A DNA stretch of 30,584 nucleotides from Echinostoma caproni (lineage: Eukaryota > Platyhelminthes > Trematoda > Plagiorchiida > Echinostomatidae): assembly GCA_900618425.1 (NCBI GenBank), contig UZAN01040075.1, positions 13,622-44,205 of the forward strand, given 5' to 3'. Shown here in pieces: positions 1-10,556 of the stretch. The position numbers and the translations under genes are program-made. The stretch's first letter is position 1. Each line of letters opens with the position of its first letter. Under the pieces are notes generated by a model. That model worked only from the letters and a program-made list of their open reading frames with translations, was not told where the DNA came from and searched no databases.

Positions 1-54
1 TCAATGGGCAAATTCATGACGATAATAATAATAATGTATATTTCACGAAGCCAA

Positions 55-344
55 GATGGAATGTGTTCCACGGATACAGCTTTGAAGCTGAATCGGTGTA
101 CTGATAGAGATTCTGTTTAGGAAGTGGTCACATGCACCTGGTTTGCATGTGCAACGAAGTTGAGTCAAATGATTTGGCCGAAACGTGGTGAGTAATAGTT
201 GTGCAAGTGAATAATTGGTCGCGGTACCTCTAGGAGTATGTACCACGATGGAATGTGTTCCACAGATACAGCTTTGAAGCTGAATCGGTGTACTGATAGA
301 GATTCTGTTTAGAAAGTGGTCACAGGCACCTGGTTTGCATGTGC
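55..344. repeat. Tandem repeat, 192-bp period, about 1.5 copies
   Basis: Positions 55-152 recur at 247-344 with three substitutions in 98 bases and no indels, giving a period of 192 bp. The segment between the two (153-246) belongs to the single full unit. The second copy stops where LINE endonuclease sequence begins (about 345). On the minus strand both copies stay open and encode the same peptide stretch, but this is explained by the duplication and not by coding. I do not recognise the family; a satellite or the end of a dispersed repeat are both possible. Confidence 0.85.
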
Positions 345-800
345 CCAGAGGGACTTCCATAGTCAATCCGCTGACGTAGTTCTCCGCTCGGGTAAGAACT
401 AAATCCGAAATGGACGATCTCTGCTCATATCTGAATCGACTTGGTTGTCAAACATGCTGATATAGTGCCTGCTCGTGGAAAATCCTTAGGAACTCCTCTT
501 CAGATTGACTATCTTCCGCTTCAGCGGATTCCCAATCGATTTCCGGCAGGTTTAAATCACCAACTATGATCGTCTTCGTCGTTTTCCTAAGTAACGTGCC
601 AAGTATGTTTATCAACTATCTATTCTCTTCTGATCTAGTTGAGGTTGCTCTGTAGACTCCAAGTATGACGTGGTGTCGTCCCCGGTTCCAAATAGTGCAT
701 CCAACTGTTTACACAGTGGGGGTGCTCAGTCTCAGTTCAAGGTTTTCAACTGAGCATATTAATTCTTCACGAGAATCAACACTCCGCCTCCCTAGAGAGG
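345..800 (-). mobile_element. LINE endonuclease fragment (CR1-like), decayed, inverted
   Basis: Translation of the minus strand gives an apurinic/apyrimidinic-type LINE endonuclease in broken frames. Reading from 800 downwards: a GGVLILV segment, an ELICSVENLE stretch (about 735-765), GVYRATSTRSEEN (about 630-665), the conserved IIVGDLNLPEIDW core (about 525-575), the FHEQALYQHV segment (about 450-485), and SDLVLTRAENYVSGLTMEVPLG (about 345-410). The GDLNLP motif supplies catalytic and metal-binding residues in this family. In-frame stops and at least two frame changes show it is dead. It runs opposite to the adjacent reverse transcriptase piece at 802-1551, with a sharp join near 801. CR1-clade assignment rests on motif style only. 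Confidence 0.8.
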
Positions 801-801
801 A

Positions 802-1551
802 ATATTGAGCGCGTAGTTGAGTGGTGAAATAAATGGAACTTAGCACCGAATGCAGCCAAATATTAATTATTGTCGAAGGAAAACGATCCATTAGTAGCTG
901 TCGGTGCGTGGCGAGCTTTCGAAGTTGAACCGATGGAAATAGCTAAAGATCTTGGGATAGTAATGACTTCGGGTTTCAGTTGCGCTAACCAGTGTGAAAT
1001 TGCAGCCCATAAGGCACGTGAGAAGTTTGCTAGCTTGGGTCGACTCTATCTTGTAGAAAACCGGAAATCTTTGTCCCGTTGTACAAGGCAATAGTAAGAC
1101 CTTATCTAGAATACTGTGTCCAGGCCTGAGAACCCATGCACAAAAAGAGGCCGCCTACTCGGAGAAAGTGCAGAGGCTAGCTACACGAATGGCAGAGTGG
1201 CAGCGATGGTAATCATATCAGGAAAGATTAAGGGACCTCGATCTACTTTCACTAGGAAGAAGACGAATTAGAGGAGATTTCATAGGAGCAAATAAATTCA
1301 AAAGGAGATTCTCTGGGATTCACCCTATGGAATTTCTCACTTAGGACCCTCATGCTGCTGCCAGTGGTCACGAGTACAATTTAAAGAAGAAAAGAAGTAG
1401 GTCAGGTTCGAGGCTCATCTAGTTCAGCAATGGAATTTTAAGCAGGTGGAATAGACTATCCGAGGAACTGGTTAACCTGCCTGTTGTTCATGCCTTCAAA
1501 ATGTCTTTGGAGACGAGGTGGCTGGAACTGCTTCCCAACGAAGAATGCTGA
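802..1551 (+). mobile_element. LINE reverse transcriptase C-terminal fragment (CR1-like), decayed
   Basis: Plus-strand translation begins in the RT palm/thumb (IERVVEW, NKWNLAPNAAK). It continues through DLGIVMTSGFSCANQCEIAA and ASLGRLYLVENRKSL (about 930-1070), then after a frame change AIVRPYLEYCVQA (about 1087-1127). It ends with the C-terminal segment that reads, in pieces, LSEELVNLP, HAFKMSLETRWLELLP and a stop at 1549-1551. Several stops and frameshifts make it non-functional. Downstream bases to about 1700 may be its 3' untranslated region. The endonuclease part of what is plausibly the same element lies just upstream in the opposite orientation. Confidence 0.8.
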
Positions 1552-2079
1552 CTAGAATACGAAATTTATTTTCATAGCTTGTTTGGTGCAATATGGAACC
1601 CTTTCACATTAAAAGTCTCTCGCCGACACGCCGAGAAGTAAGGTTTCACCTTCTCACTGCTTGCGGATAGACGGATAAACTGATAAATTGAAGAGGTGGA
1701 TGCACAATCGAGAGAACACCACGGAAAGAATTGTAGACGCTCGATTCACCTTTGGCCACTACCAGTCCTGTGCAACCTTACATGACCTGTCCAGACCTGG
1801 TCCTATGTCTTGACACCCAGTCCGAATCCCAGAACTAGACGGAATACTCACGAAACACACCGGCTTCGCTTGTGAATCAAATTCCGGAGGAAATACAATA
1901 ACCAGAACGTCACGCAATTGAAGGCCTCCTCATGTCATGCAGTTTTCATTTTTGTTTAAATGTTTGCTGCTCGAGGTCGTTAGCGCGAGAGGTGATAGCG
2001 GCGTTTTGATATCGAGGCGGAATGGTTAACAAAGATCAATCAGAGTAAATAATTGCGAATGCTAATTGTTGTGATTTAG
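1552..2079. other. Unassigned; LINE 3' flank, then probable intron
   Basis: No coding exon, RNA gene or recognisable repeat was found here. The left part may be the 3' end of the LINE fragment. The right part should be the end of the intron preceding the EPS8-like exon; a T-rich stretch ends in an AG at 2078-2079. Confidence 0.4.
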
Positions 2080-2266
2080 TTCAAAGGTTCAGAATGTTTT
2101 CCGAGTTCATCATATTGCGAGCTTTGTGGAAGGAGAACACAGCCTCAAACCGGAAGAGGTTGTTAGACACTTGAAAGCGTTGCAGTCATCTAAACGCATT
2201 GAAGAAACGCCATGCTTGATGAAATTGGACAGCAAAGGAATCAAAATAAAACTAGAGAAAACAAAA
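2080..2266 (+). CDS. EPS8: EPS8-like adaptor, PTB-domain exon (first part)
   Basis: EPS8 is a cytoplasmic adaptor that links receptor tyrosine kinase signalling to Rac activation and to actin capping and bundling. This exon begins its phosphotyrosine-binding (PTB) domain. The frame gives VFRVHHIASFVEGEH, then a helix with EEVVRHLKAL, then LMKLDSKGIKIKLEKTK. This matches the EPS8 PTB pattern of H-[IL]-x-[ST]-F-V, a helix ending in [RK]-x-LK-x-L, and a strand leading to L-E-[SK]-K. The frame is open from a stop at 2072. The acceptor is probably the AG at 2078-2079; the AG at 2091-2092 is an alternative. The open frame runs on past 2266, but the next 36 bases behave as an intron. This is a partial gene: upstream exons are not visible. 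No RNA evidence was available. Confidence 0.68.
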
Positions 2267-2302
2267 GTAGAAATATTTCATTGGCGTATTGTATTTCTTC
2301 AG
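2267..2302 (+). other. Probable 36-nt micro-intron in the PTB domain
   Basis: The segment starts GTAGAAAT, ends in TTGTATTTCTTCAG, and is exactly 36 nt, so the frame stays open whether or not it is removed. Read as coding it adds 12 residues (VEIFHWRIVFLQ) in a place where EPS8 PTB domains have none. Removing it joins KLEKTK directly to ETVESFEW, which lines up with the family without a large gap. Introns of 30-40 nt are known in schistosome genes. A lineage-specific loop is the alternative. Confidence 0.65.
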
Positions 2303-2502
2303 GAAACTGTTGAATCTTTTGAATGGAGCGGCATAAAAAACCAGGCTGCAGTTCTTAATCCGATGGAGAATTTTCAATACAAGTATTTGGTGCTGTTTCG
2401 TTTGTTTCAGTCAAAGGGGAAAATAAGCGAACTTCACGTTTTCAGCTGCGAGACCACTGCGGTTGCTAAGTCGTTTGTTGACTCTTTGAGTTATCATAAA
2501 AA
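2303..2502 (+). CDS. EPS8: EPS8-like adaptor, PTB-domain exon (second part)
   Basis: This exon completes the PTB fold. It reads ETVESFEWSGIKNQAAVLNP, then a strand YLVLFRLFQ, a strand ELHVFSCE, and the closing helix TAVAKSFVDSLSYHKK. The order and key positions (AV after the I-x-x-x strand, [HV]-x-FxC-[ED] strand, then an amphipathic helix) agree with the EPS8 PTB. The following in-frame TAA lies inside a good donor, AA|GTAATG, at 2503, so the exon should end at 2502 with two bases of a split codon. Joining this phase straight to the acceptors at 4976 or 5036 shifts the frame and hits a stop, so at least one exon must lie between. Confidence 0.7.
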
Positions 2503-5035
2503 GTAATGTTCATCCTCACTGGTTTTAAATTTCTACAGTAGACATATCAAAGAGGGAATTTCTGCTATTGATAGCTCGTCAAGGACTTCACTGAGGAGAG
2601 GAAGATCGGATACGGTAGGTTGACCCTTAATAAGGATTATTAAGAAACAACCATTTTCATTTTGTATACCAGTGCCTAAAACGCCTAATCATTGAAAATA
2701 TTTCGCAGGGATGAATCAACCATATTATGTTTATTTATCTAGCGCGCATTATGCTACGTAAAGAATTCTAATGTCATTGTTCGAATTCTAACATCCGTTT
2801 CATTCAGCCTGGCGTCTAATTTGGCGTAAATCCGATTTTTTGGGTCAAGATACTCTCTGAGCTCGACACTTTTACATCAAAAGCCGTAAAACACACAAAA
2901 AACGATTACATTGCAGTTTTTGAAACCTATTTTAACTAAATGCTATTTTTGATGTAGTAGTAATTTCAGTCTTTATATGATCTCAGTTATTTCACCCACA
3001 AAATACAATTTAAAGCGGTATCAAATAATTTATCCCTAGAATCATCGTAGCACAATCTTGTGCGCTGCGCTTACTGCTAACGTATTCCAACAAATCAAAT
3101 CCTACTGACAATGGAATGGAAATGTCATATGATAGCACAATTAATCAAATAGAATTATTTATCCTCACAATGTTCGAAAATTACAGAAATTGTAATATAT
3201 TTTCAACGTTTTCAATCTTTGAAATTTTGAAGTCATACTGTGATCTTTTAGCAACATTAATGTAGTTTTGCTTGAATAATACCTATGGAATGCCAATTGG
3301 CAGGCATTTTGGGTATTAAGTTTTAAGGATTACCTCAATATTGATTAACTAAAGGAACAAAAAGGTCTAATTTGCATAATATTCCATTTGGAAGAATAAA
3401 AGCATAGAATCTAGTGAGCATAAAGCCTAATATATTTAAGATCTGTAATCATTTTTTCTCCGCGCAATGACGACACCCTCCGTATTTATTGGTCACTGTG
3501 ACTGAATGTCATGTCGCAATGCTTTAATACTCATTTACTTTGACTTCCTAAAGGTGCTTCAAGAAGCTTGTGTCGCAAACATGTTTACGACAGAAAGCAT
3601 TGTGCACCAGTCTTCTGGTTTAGTCGGTCGTTTTATTTTTGCTTGAACGCATAGGGCTACGTAATATGCCTTTTTTGCTAGAGTGTAAAACAGCTAGATT
3701 TGATGCATATTGGTGTTTGCGCATAAAGTCCGGGAAATAGACTGCTGAGATGTTTTTTTCTCAAACAGAAAGTGACTTAGAATCTGCTGTCACATTTCAG
3801 AAGTAAACAAGAGCGCATGTTTTGTAGTTTGAACGCTGACCTAGATTTGCAGGTGACACTCAGGTTACATTAAGAATGATGATTCTCTTTGTGTGTGTTT
3901 CCCTGATTAAAATGGTATGGTTACTACAACATATAGGTTTCTCTTTCATTTCCTACCCTAAAGGTTAAACCATTGCACTGCAAACAACGTCAGTTAATTA
4001 CTTCAACGTACCTGCTACTGAACACTTGAAGATGCTAATAAGAAGTGTCCATTTATCTAATAAATATGATAAAATACCCCCACATTTTTAATCGCTCAGA
4101 GAGTGAAATGTTTTCCATATCTCTGAATACTCACCTCAGATGGAACACGGTAATTACAGTTTCTTCGGTAGATCTTTTTGTGGAAGTCGAGAACAGCAAA
4201 AGTGGTAGAACGGAATTTAGAGGTTACCCGGTAATTTCCGGCCGCTAAGTAAACACTGTATCTTGGAATCTGATTTCAAATATTTTTCTTTCAAATAAGT
4301 CTTTATTTCAGTGGGAGAAATAAGCCCCAAACTTCTACTTTAGTGAAAGCCATGACGAACAGAACCAAAGGTTTATTGGAGATTTCTAAGACAATGTACG
4401 TATTGTGTGTGCTAGACTTAACGTTACCAGAGATTTCATCTAACAACAGAAGGTTCAATAAGCTAGCCACTGGTGATTAAAAATACTTATGACTGTTTGT
4501 AAAACACTTAGAGGTTTTACAGATGACGCCGGAGTTGCCTCTATCAGTATTTTCATGAATTTACAGCAATGTATATTCGGGTAGCCATCTCGTTGTCTGT
4601 AACAGCCTTGCATATGAGTATTATTATTACCATTAACAAATTAGGTGACAACAAAATTTTTTAAAGAAAGTCGATGAACTTGCCTGTGGGAGTTTCAGTA
4701 GTTGCGAACAAGTAGTCTTTAAAGATCCCTGAATGTAATTGCAGGACCTAGTAAATGGTCCGAGCTTATATTGTTTAATTAGATCCAGACGTCTTTGGCG
4801 TAAAATGTGTCAATCTGTATCGTACACTATCAAGAAGAAACGTATTCCTACGACACATAAGATGTTTGCTTAAATTCATCAGAAATATATTTTATGAGTA
4901 GATTTTGTATTTCATTAAATAACTGCATTCCAGAGTTGATACACGGTAGCTTTTCTTAAAACAATTATTTTGCAGAACGTTTTCCGTAACCGATGGGCTT
5001 CATATAGAAATTCATTTTTTGCTTTATTATTGCAG
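2503..5035 (+). other. EPS8-like intron region with a missing linker exon
   Basis: This AT-rich stretch separates the PTB exon from the next recognisable exon. In EPS8 the two are joined by a poorly conserved, often proline-rich linker, so at least one exon is expected here that changes the phase from 2 to 0. I could not identify it: the open frame at 4045-4248 has no family resemblance and no clear splice borders. No mobile element or RNA gene was recognised. Confidence 0.5.
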
Positions 5036-5168
5036 AAAGTTAACACAGTCGTAGATGCCTACGGACAGCATTTTTACATGCTTAATCGGTGTATTGATGA
5101 TATCGAAAGTTTTGAGAGACGATTAGAAAAGGCCATTAAAAAACGTGCGAGTCCAAAAGGAAGCGATG
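5036..5168 (+). CDS. EPS8: EPS8-like adaptor, post-PTB helical exon
   Basis: A pyrimidine-rich tract ending TTATTGCAG (to 5035) precedes the exon, and GG|TGAGTAA-type sequence gives a donor at 5169. The translation is KVNTVVDAYGQHFYMLNRC, then IDDIESFERRLEKAI, then KKRASPKGSDG. In EPS8 proteins the segment after the PTB linker has the signature [LI]-N-x-x-[LIF]-D-D-I-E-x-F-x-x-[KR]-L-x-K-A followed by a lysine-rich run, which is what is seen. The open frame extends upstream to 4970, and an acceptor at 4975 would add 20 residues (NVFRNRW...), but that part has no family match. The exon ends in phase 1. The next EPS8 segment was not found downstream. Confidence 0.7.
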
Positions 5169-7588
5169 GTGAGTAAACATAAATCAAAATAGCTTTGTTT
5201 TTTTCGGCTTCGAAATGTGGTGATAATATTAATTTTCAACGCCTTATAGCCCTTGAGTACTAAACATAAATGAATATTACTTGGAATTCGCTAAATTTAC
5301 GTGCCGTAAAATCAATTTTTTTATGTTATCATTTGAAATTACTGGGTGCATAGATCTATTAAAAATAGGTATTTTACTCTTGATCATAGATCACACTAGC
5401 TTTGTTTAACAAAAAACGTCAAAACAGAATGTATTGTTTAATATATTTTCGTTCGGTTGAAACAACTTTCAAAATAGAGTTAAGAGATACCTTCTAAAAT
5501 CATTAAAATACTGTTATCTTTTATTCTTGGATGAAACAAACTAACCCGACATTTATTTATTGCCTTGCTTGTGCATGGAATAAGCTGTTATTTAAAGTTT
5601 ATTCATGATGAGTAAAGTGATTTAGTTTGAAGCAGTTTTATCATGTATAGACTCAGAAAATAAACAGTAACAGTTCATGGTATTAACACAGTAATGAGCA
5701 ATGATTTTATTATGCACTCCTTTTTGTTCTCCACATGGTTTGTAGGAAGCTTTGAAACATTGTGTTCTCATAGAGAACAAAAATGTTACTGTGCGATCTT
5801 CACCGCTATTTACATGGTCATCACCATTCTGATTATCATCTCACTGCTTAGTACAGTGAATCAAAATTAGCGGGACATTGTTAAACTCACAATGTTAAAA
5901 AATTAATTAGGATCACTTAAAATGGACGGGTAAATGATCTATTCTGAGGGAGGGTTAAAGGATTTTGGTCTGCATAGTCAAATCACAGAATAAACGTACT
6001 AAGTGTGCATTTTAATTTCACACTAAATGACAATGAGAACATTGGTTCGTCTTTAAAATCTCAGAACTTTAAGGGAAGAAATTTTCAATAGACCTTAACA
6101 TTTCACTTATAAAAATACATGTAGGCAGCAGACAATCAGTTTTAGCTGTTTATTTTTGTTTATTTTTGCCTTCGAAATAACATTCAAAATCTCTTACTCC
6201 CGGATTAGGTTGATTGGATATCACCCCATGTATGTTTCAGCTCATCAGCCACAGCGCCAGCATAATTTAAACCAAAACTCATCATTTACGTTTAAGTCGG
6301 CTTTGCTAGGCATTCTAATGATGAATGCTCTTATCGTATTCCCGTGGCGTACATGTTTCTATATCATGAACTCGGCCTCTTCTGGCGAACGAAGATATCT
6401 TTACTAAGGTTCATCAGTTTTTATCAATCAGTTGTTTTTTTCTTACCGCATCCTGCAGTGCACAATCTTTGAGTTTGCCTCCTGAACCTTGCGAGTAATG
6501 TGATAAAAATATTTGTGATGGCCGACAAAACGCACAGTACAACTGTTTCATTCTGTTTGGGGCTCTTCAGTAGCGCAACCAAGTCTCTGGATCATTATCA
6601 CACAGGGATGGCCATCAACTGCATAGCTCAAACGTAAAGGTCTGAATCCCAACCTGTTCTGATAGGTACCCAAAAAGTACATACTGCTGAAAAGTCTCAA
6701 ACAAGAAGAAACATTTATCCAATGCTCTTTTCTAGTCAAATATAATATACTCAGACCATTCAAGATTAAAGTCCTTAAGCAAAACCAACCCCAACCGGGT
6801 TTCTTAGTGTCACTCTATATAAATATCTTCCCGTCATCCAATAGACGAAAGTTTGAGTAGTATCTCTGTAAGTTTCTCACGAGCACAAGGTATTCCGGTA
6901 ATCCTTCAGGTTTCTGAGTGTGACTGCATAGGAGCAGTTATGCATTGTAAGAGGAAAGAACAGCCACAAGTAAATTTGTTATGGTTAGCTTCAAGAACAT
7001 GGGCGTAAAACGTGGGTGAGAAAGGCATGCTTGTTTTCTTGATAATTAGTTACCTCAACAACAATTTCAAATATTTCACTAGTCTCGCAGAACACATTAA
7101 GAATAACAGCGCGGCAAACAAGCTGGTTTCAAATGTACAACTACAACAAGTGATGTGAAGGAAATGTTTCTACTGTTTGCTTGAAACCTTTCAGAATGGA
7201 AGAAAGGAAGTTGCGTCCATCAATAAATCTTTCTTTTCTATCAGGAAGTAATCTTCAATTTCGAGTAATCTTCTCGAATGAATGTATTCTTTATTCCGTG
7301 CTTCAATGCGATGTTTCTAGATAGAGTAGCTTTATGTAAAAGCAGCGAGCTTAGCCAAACTTTTCGATGCAAATTCTTGGTTTTCTGGTGAGCTGAGACT
7401 TTGCAGTACCAGATAAACCTTTTCAGTAGATTTATTTACAGCCTGTACAATCACACATGTGTGAAACCATATAAGCTTACAATACAATGGTTGAGATGTG
7501 ATCAGTGATTTTGTAGTAAACAAGCTAGGTATATAAGCAAGCAGGGCGATCGAGAGAAGCAGTGAAAATCCATCGACCAAGCTGCCAA
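5169..7588. other. No gene recognised; probably intron
   Basis: AT-rich sequence with only short chance open frames, for example 6156-6407 on the plus strand and 7332-7616 on the minus strand. No match to the next EPS8 segment (the conserved D-C-F-Q-K-x-K and H-F-L-F blocks) was seen in any plus-strand frame. No repeat recognised before the inverted-repeat arm at 7589. Confidence 0.4.
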
Positions 7589-8056
7589 ACATGTTGAACA
7601 CAAACACACCACTCACTCAGCCATCCGGAAGTTAATCAGACTGCCTAAAGTGAAGTAAGGTCAAACGGAAAGAAACATAGGCCATGTGTCTTACTGATTC
7701 GAAAATCAATCCAAATGGGTGTGATGCTCGAGTTATATTAACCGCATCAACTGCATTACGTCACTGACATATCCGAGAGTGATTTTATTTCCTTCGGTCG
7801 GGAGAGTTAGAGTGCTTGAATCAATGTTCATTGTGCACACAGTTCAGACTTTGTGGGACCAATACTAATCAACTCCATTGTTTTACTGGTGTCCAAAACT
7901 TCATTGCTCTCGAGAGATGTGGTGGGACTCGATAGGCGAGTACAAAGGCTGAAAACATGTCAGCAAAATGTCCCGACTTTACAAACTGAGCAACAATTGA
8001 TCTTGCCACAGCTCTACTCCCATTCGATGTATAATTCAGAGTCGATAGTTTTAGAT
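7589..8056 (-). repeat. Left arm of 468-bp inverted repeat
   Basis: Each base here pairs with the position equal to 18124 minus its coordinate, in the arm at 10068-10535, with no indels. From 7589 to about 8024 I found no mismatch (436 bp). The inner 32-34 bp (to 8056) carries six. Homology ends abruptly at both borders. Read on the minus strand the arm ends outward in a GGCTGAGTGAGTGG stretch like a tRNA A box. The element family is unknown. Confidence 0.9.
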
Positions 8057-10067
8057 TGTGTAATACCGTAAGGCCGGTTAACTCAAGAAATGAGACTTCT
8101 AAATTCTTTTGCTTCATGTAGCGTACATGTCCTGAACAGTGAGCCTACGATGAGAGCTGCGGTCAAACAAAGGCTGTCTGAGAAGTTTCGAAAATGCGGA
8201 AGAAGAACGACAGACGCTCACTGCTTTGGTGGTTTTACTCGATTGAATACTACAATCCAAACAAGATCGAGAATGTCAAGTTCCTAATCATGTGTTTGAA
8301 AGAAATATCACAAACCAAACGACAGCTCACTCTTTGAGTGATTCGGTGAAATCTGTATTTGAAAAGTGGAAACAGCCGTTTATCACAGAGCGTAAAAGAA
8401 GTGGTTTCGACTAGTTTACACACGCTACTGGGAAATTTCAGTGGTATTCATAAACTTTTTCTGTATTCAGTTGAAAAACTTAGTCGCTTGGGCATATATT
8501 TATCTCTAATCATTCTCAGGACATTCAAACTGCATTAGAAGATTAGAGGATTAGTGAGGATTAATGAAATCCAATATCTTCCATCAATCTAGAGCGGTCT
8601 CAATCGACACCGGATGAGTCAACTTACGAACTCAGCAAATTCTAAATAACTTGCGCTTGACGGGAAAATACATCGGTGCCTTGAAGAATTTCTGACGTAT
8701 CACTCGATTTTTCTCAAGTACACTAGGCAACGGGATCTAGCGTTGTGTTGATGGTTGTAGACTCATTTTTTTTCAAAGTGTAATCTGATCAAAAGAAGTT
8801 CACCCCTGGAGGCAACGCAAAAGGACCGAACGAGGAAAAACGAAATTCGCTGTTCTATTTAATTGGCTTGGAAATCACTACGTTGTATCACTTTTTCTTT
8901 AAGAAAGTCTTCAACCCATGCATTCTGACGTTCCTCGTTCATATGGTTAAGACCAAATTATACACACTTTGGATATCCCATCTCCCTATCATCTTCAGAC
9001 TTACTCACCTTACCAAGCTACCGCTGGTCAATTAACCAGATATTTTTTGATTTCATGCATCAATGAGTTTCTTAGAACGCATATATACTAATTTTATTCA
9101 TGTGTTTCAATCTGTTGAAGTAATCAAAAGTGTGAATATCAGCAACAGACTGATTGATTCCCTCCGAGGATGCTGCTTTTCTGTTTGAAAATGTTGCTTT
9201 GGTGACCACAGACTATTTCATCAGTGAATTTATGAAAACAGCAATGCCATCCTTCTGTAGCTCACTCAGTAACAACACTCAAAAAATGCCTACCTCGATG
9301 CGGATGTGCAATTTGCGTTTAACAATATATATTGCCTCTAAATTAATAATTTCCGCAGTTTCGCACCTTTACTTCGCATGTTAGATCAGTTTGGATGAAT
9401 CTATTAGTTCTTCAAAACAATGTAACCATTATGCAGGTGTTACATTTAGTGCGTTTGACGAAAATCCATTCCATCGCTTCAGAATTCAACGACACTTAAA
9501 TTCATTGTTTAAATGCAAAACGACTATTCCCTCCGATTTTTGGATGTAACTTGAATGAGCGCCCACATGGTTACGTTCAGAGAAAAATGCGCCCTTAATT
9601 AACTTGGAGTGGCCATTAGACAGGTTTCCACATTGATGGAATGCTCTCTTCAAACGCCATGGGGTAAGCTTGCATGCATTTATCAAGACACGTCTGTTTT
9701 GGTATGTTTTGAAAAGGGAATTGGGAATATTGAAACTAACCTGGCTCAAACGATGACTATCACGAGAAATTTATCATTACTGTAACGATCAGAATAGGCC
9801 AGAAAAATACTTAAGGCGCAAAATAAAACAGGGTGTATGAAACTTCCATTCAAAGAGAATCCTGCAGCTGAGGAGACTGGTTGGGTCTTATCCGTCGCAG
9901 TGAAATCCATTTTGAATGCTCCAAGCTGTTAATATAATTTACATCAGCAAACACCTAAACAAACACATCAAAACCGCACAAGTTGACCGCAACTATCGAC
10001 GTCAACTGAAACAAGTGCGATTGTGGTTCATGTAGGTTGAACAACAATTCACCTATCTCAGTGCACC
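8057..10067. other. Spacer between inverted-repeat arms; nothing recognised
   Basis: About 2.0 kb of AT-rich sequence. Open frames are short (for example 8090-8287, 9154-9384 on plus and 9486-9749 on minus) and show no family motif or splice signals. No transposase motif was found that would make the whole 7589-10535 block a foldback transposon. Confidence 0.4.
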
Positions 10068-10535
10068 ACCTAAAACTGTTGACGCTGAATGATAAATCGG
10101 ATGGGAGTAGAGCTGTGGCAAGATCAATTGTTGCTCAGTTTGTAAAGTCGGGACATTTTGCTGACATGTTTTCAGCCTTTGTACTCGCCTATCGAGTCCC
10201 ACCACATCTCTCGAGAGCAATGAAGTTTTGGACACCAGTAAAACAATGGAGTTGATTAGTATTGGTCCCACAAAGTCTGAACTGTGTGCACAATGAACAT
10301 TGATTCAAGCACTCTAACTCTCCCGACCGAAGGAAATAAAATCACTCTCGGATATGTCAGTGACGTAATGCAGTTGATGCGGTTAATATAACTCGAGCAT
10401 CACACCCATTTGGATTGATTTTCGAATCAGTAAGACACATGGCCTATGTTTCTTTCCGTTTGACCTTACTTCACTTTAGGCAGTCTGATTAACTTCCGGA
10501 TGGCTGAGTGAGTGGTGTGTTTGTGTTCAACATGT
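10068..10535 (+). repeat. Right arm of 468-bp inverted repeat
   Basis: Reverse complement of 7589-8056, identical over the outer 436 bp. It encodes the same 50-residue chance frame as the left arm (ending VKQWS then stop). The outer border lies inside a tRNA-like module (10498-10556): the A-box side is shared by both arms, while the B-box side is present only here. No target-site duplication was seen at the outer ends. Confidence 0.9.
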
Positions 10536-10556
10536 GAGGTTTCAAGTTCGATCCTC
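10498..10556 (+). repeat. tRNA-like Pol III module (SINE head)
   Basis: GGATGGCTGAGTGAGTGG resembles an internal A box, and AAGTTCGATCCTC about 35 bases later resembles a B box (GTTCGATCC). A clover-leaf was not found, so this is a tRNA-derived SINE promoter and not a tRNA gene. In the left inverted-repeat arm only the A-box half is preserved. Confidence 0.5.

Noticed and set aside
43..366. Minus-strand open frame of 107 codons with an internally repeated peptide
   Set aside because: The peptide repeat only mirrors the 192-bp DNA tandem repeat and runs into dead LINE sequence.
6156..6407. Candidate next exon of the EPS8-like gene
   Set aside because: No similarity to the conserved segment expected after the lysine-rich region and no suitable acceptor/donor pair.
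7853..8071. Protein-coding reading of the inverted-repeat arms (same 60-odd residues in both)
   Set aside because: Conservation between arms is explained by near-perfect DNA identity; both strands are equally open and no domain is visible.
7589..10535. Foldback or DNA transposon made of the whole inverted-repeat block
   Set aside because: No transposase motif in the 2-kb spacer and no target-site duplication at the outer ends.
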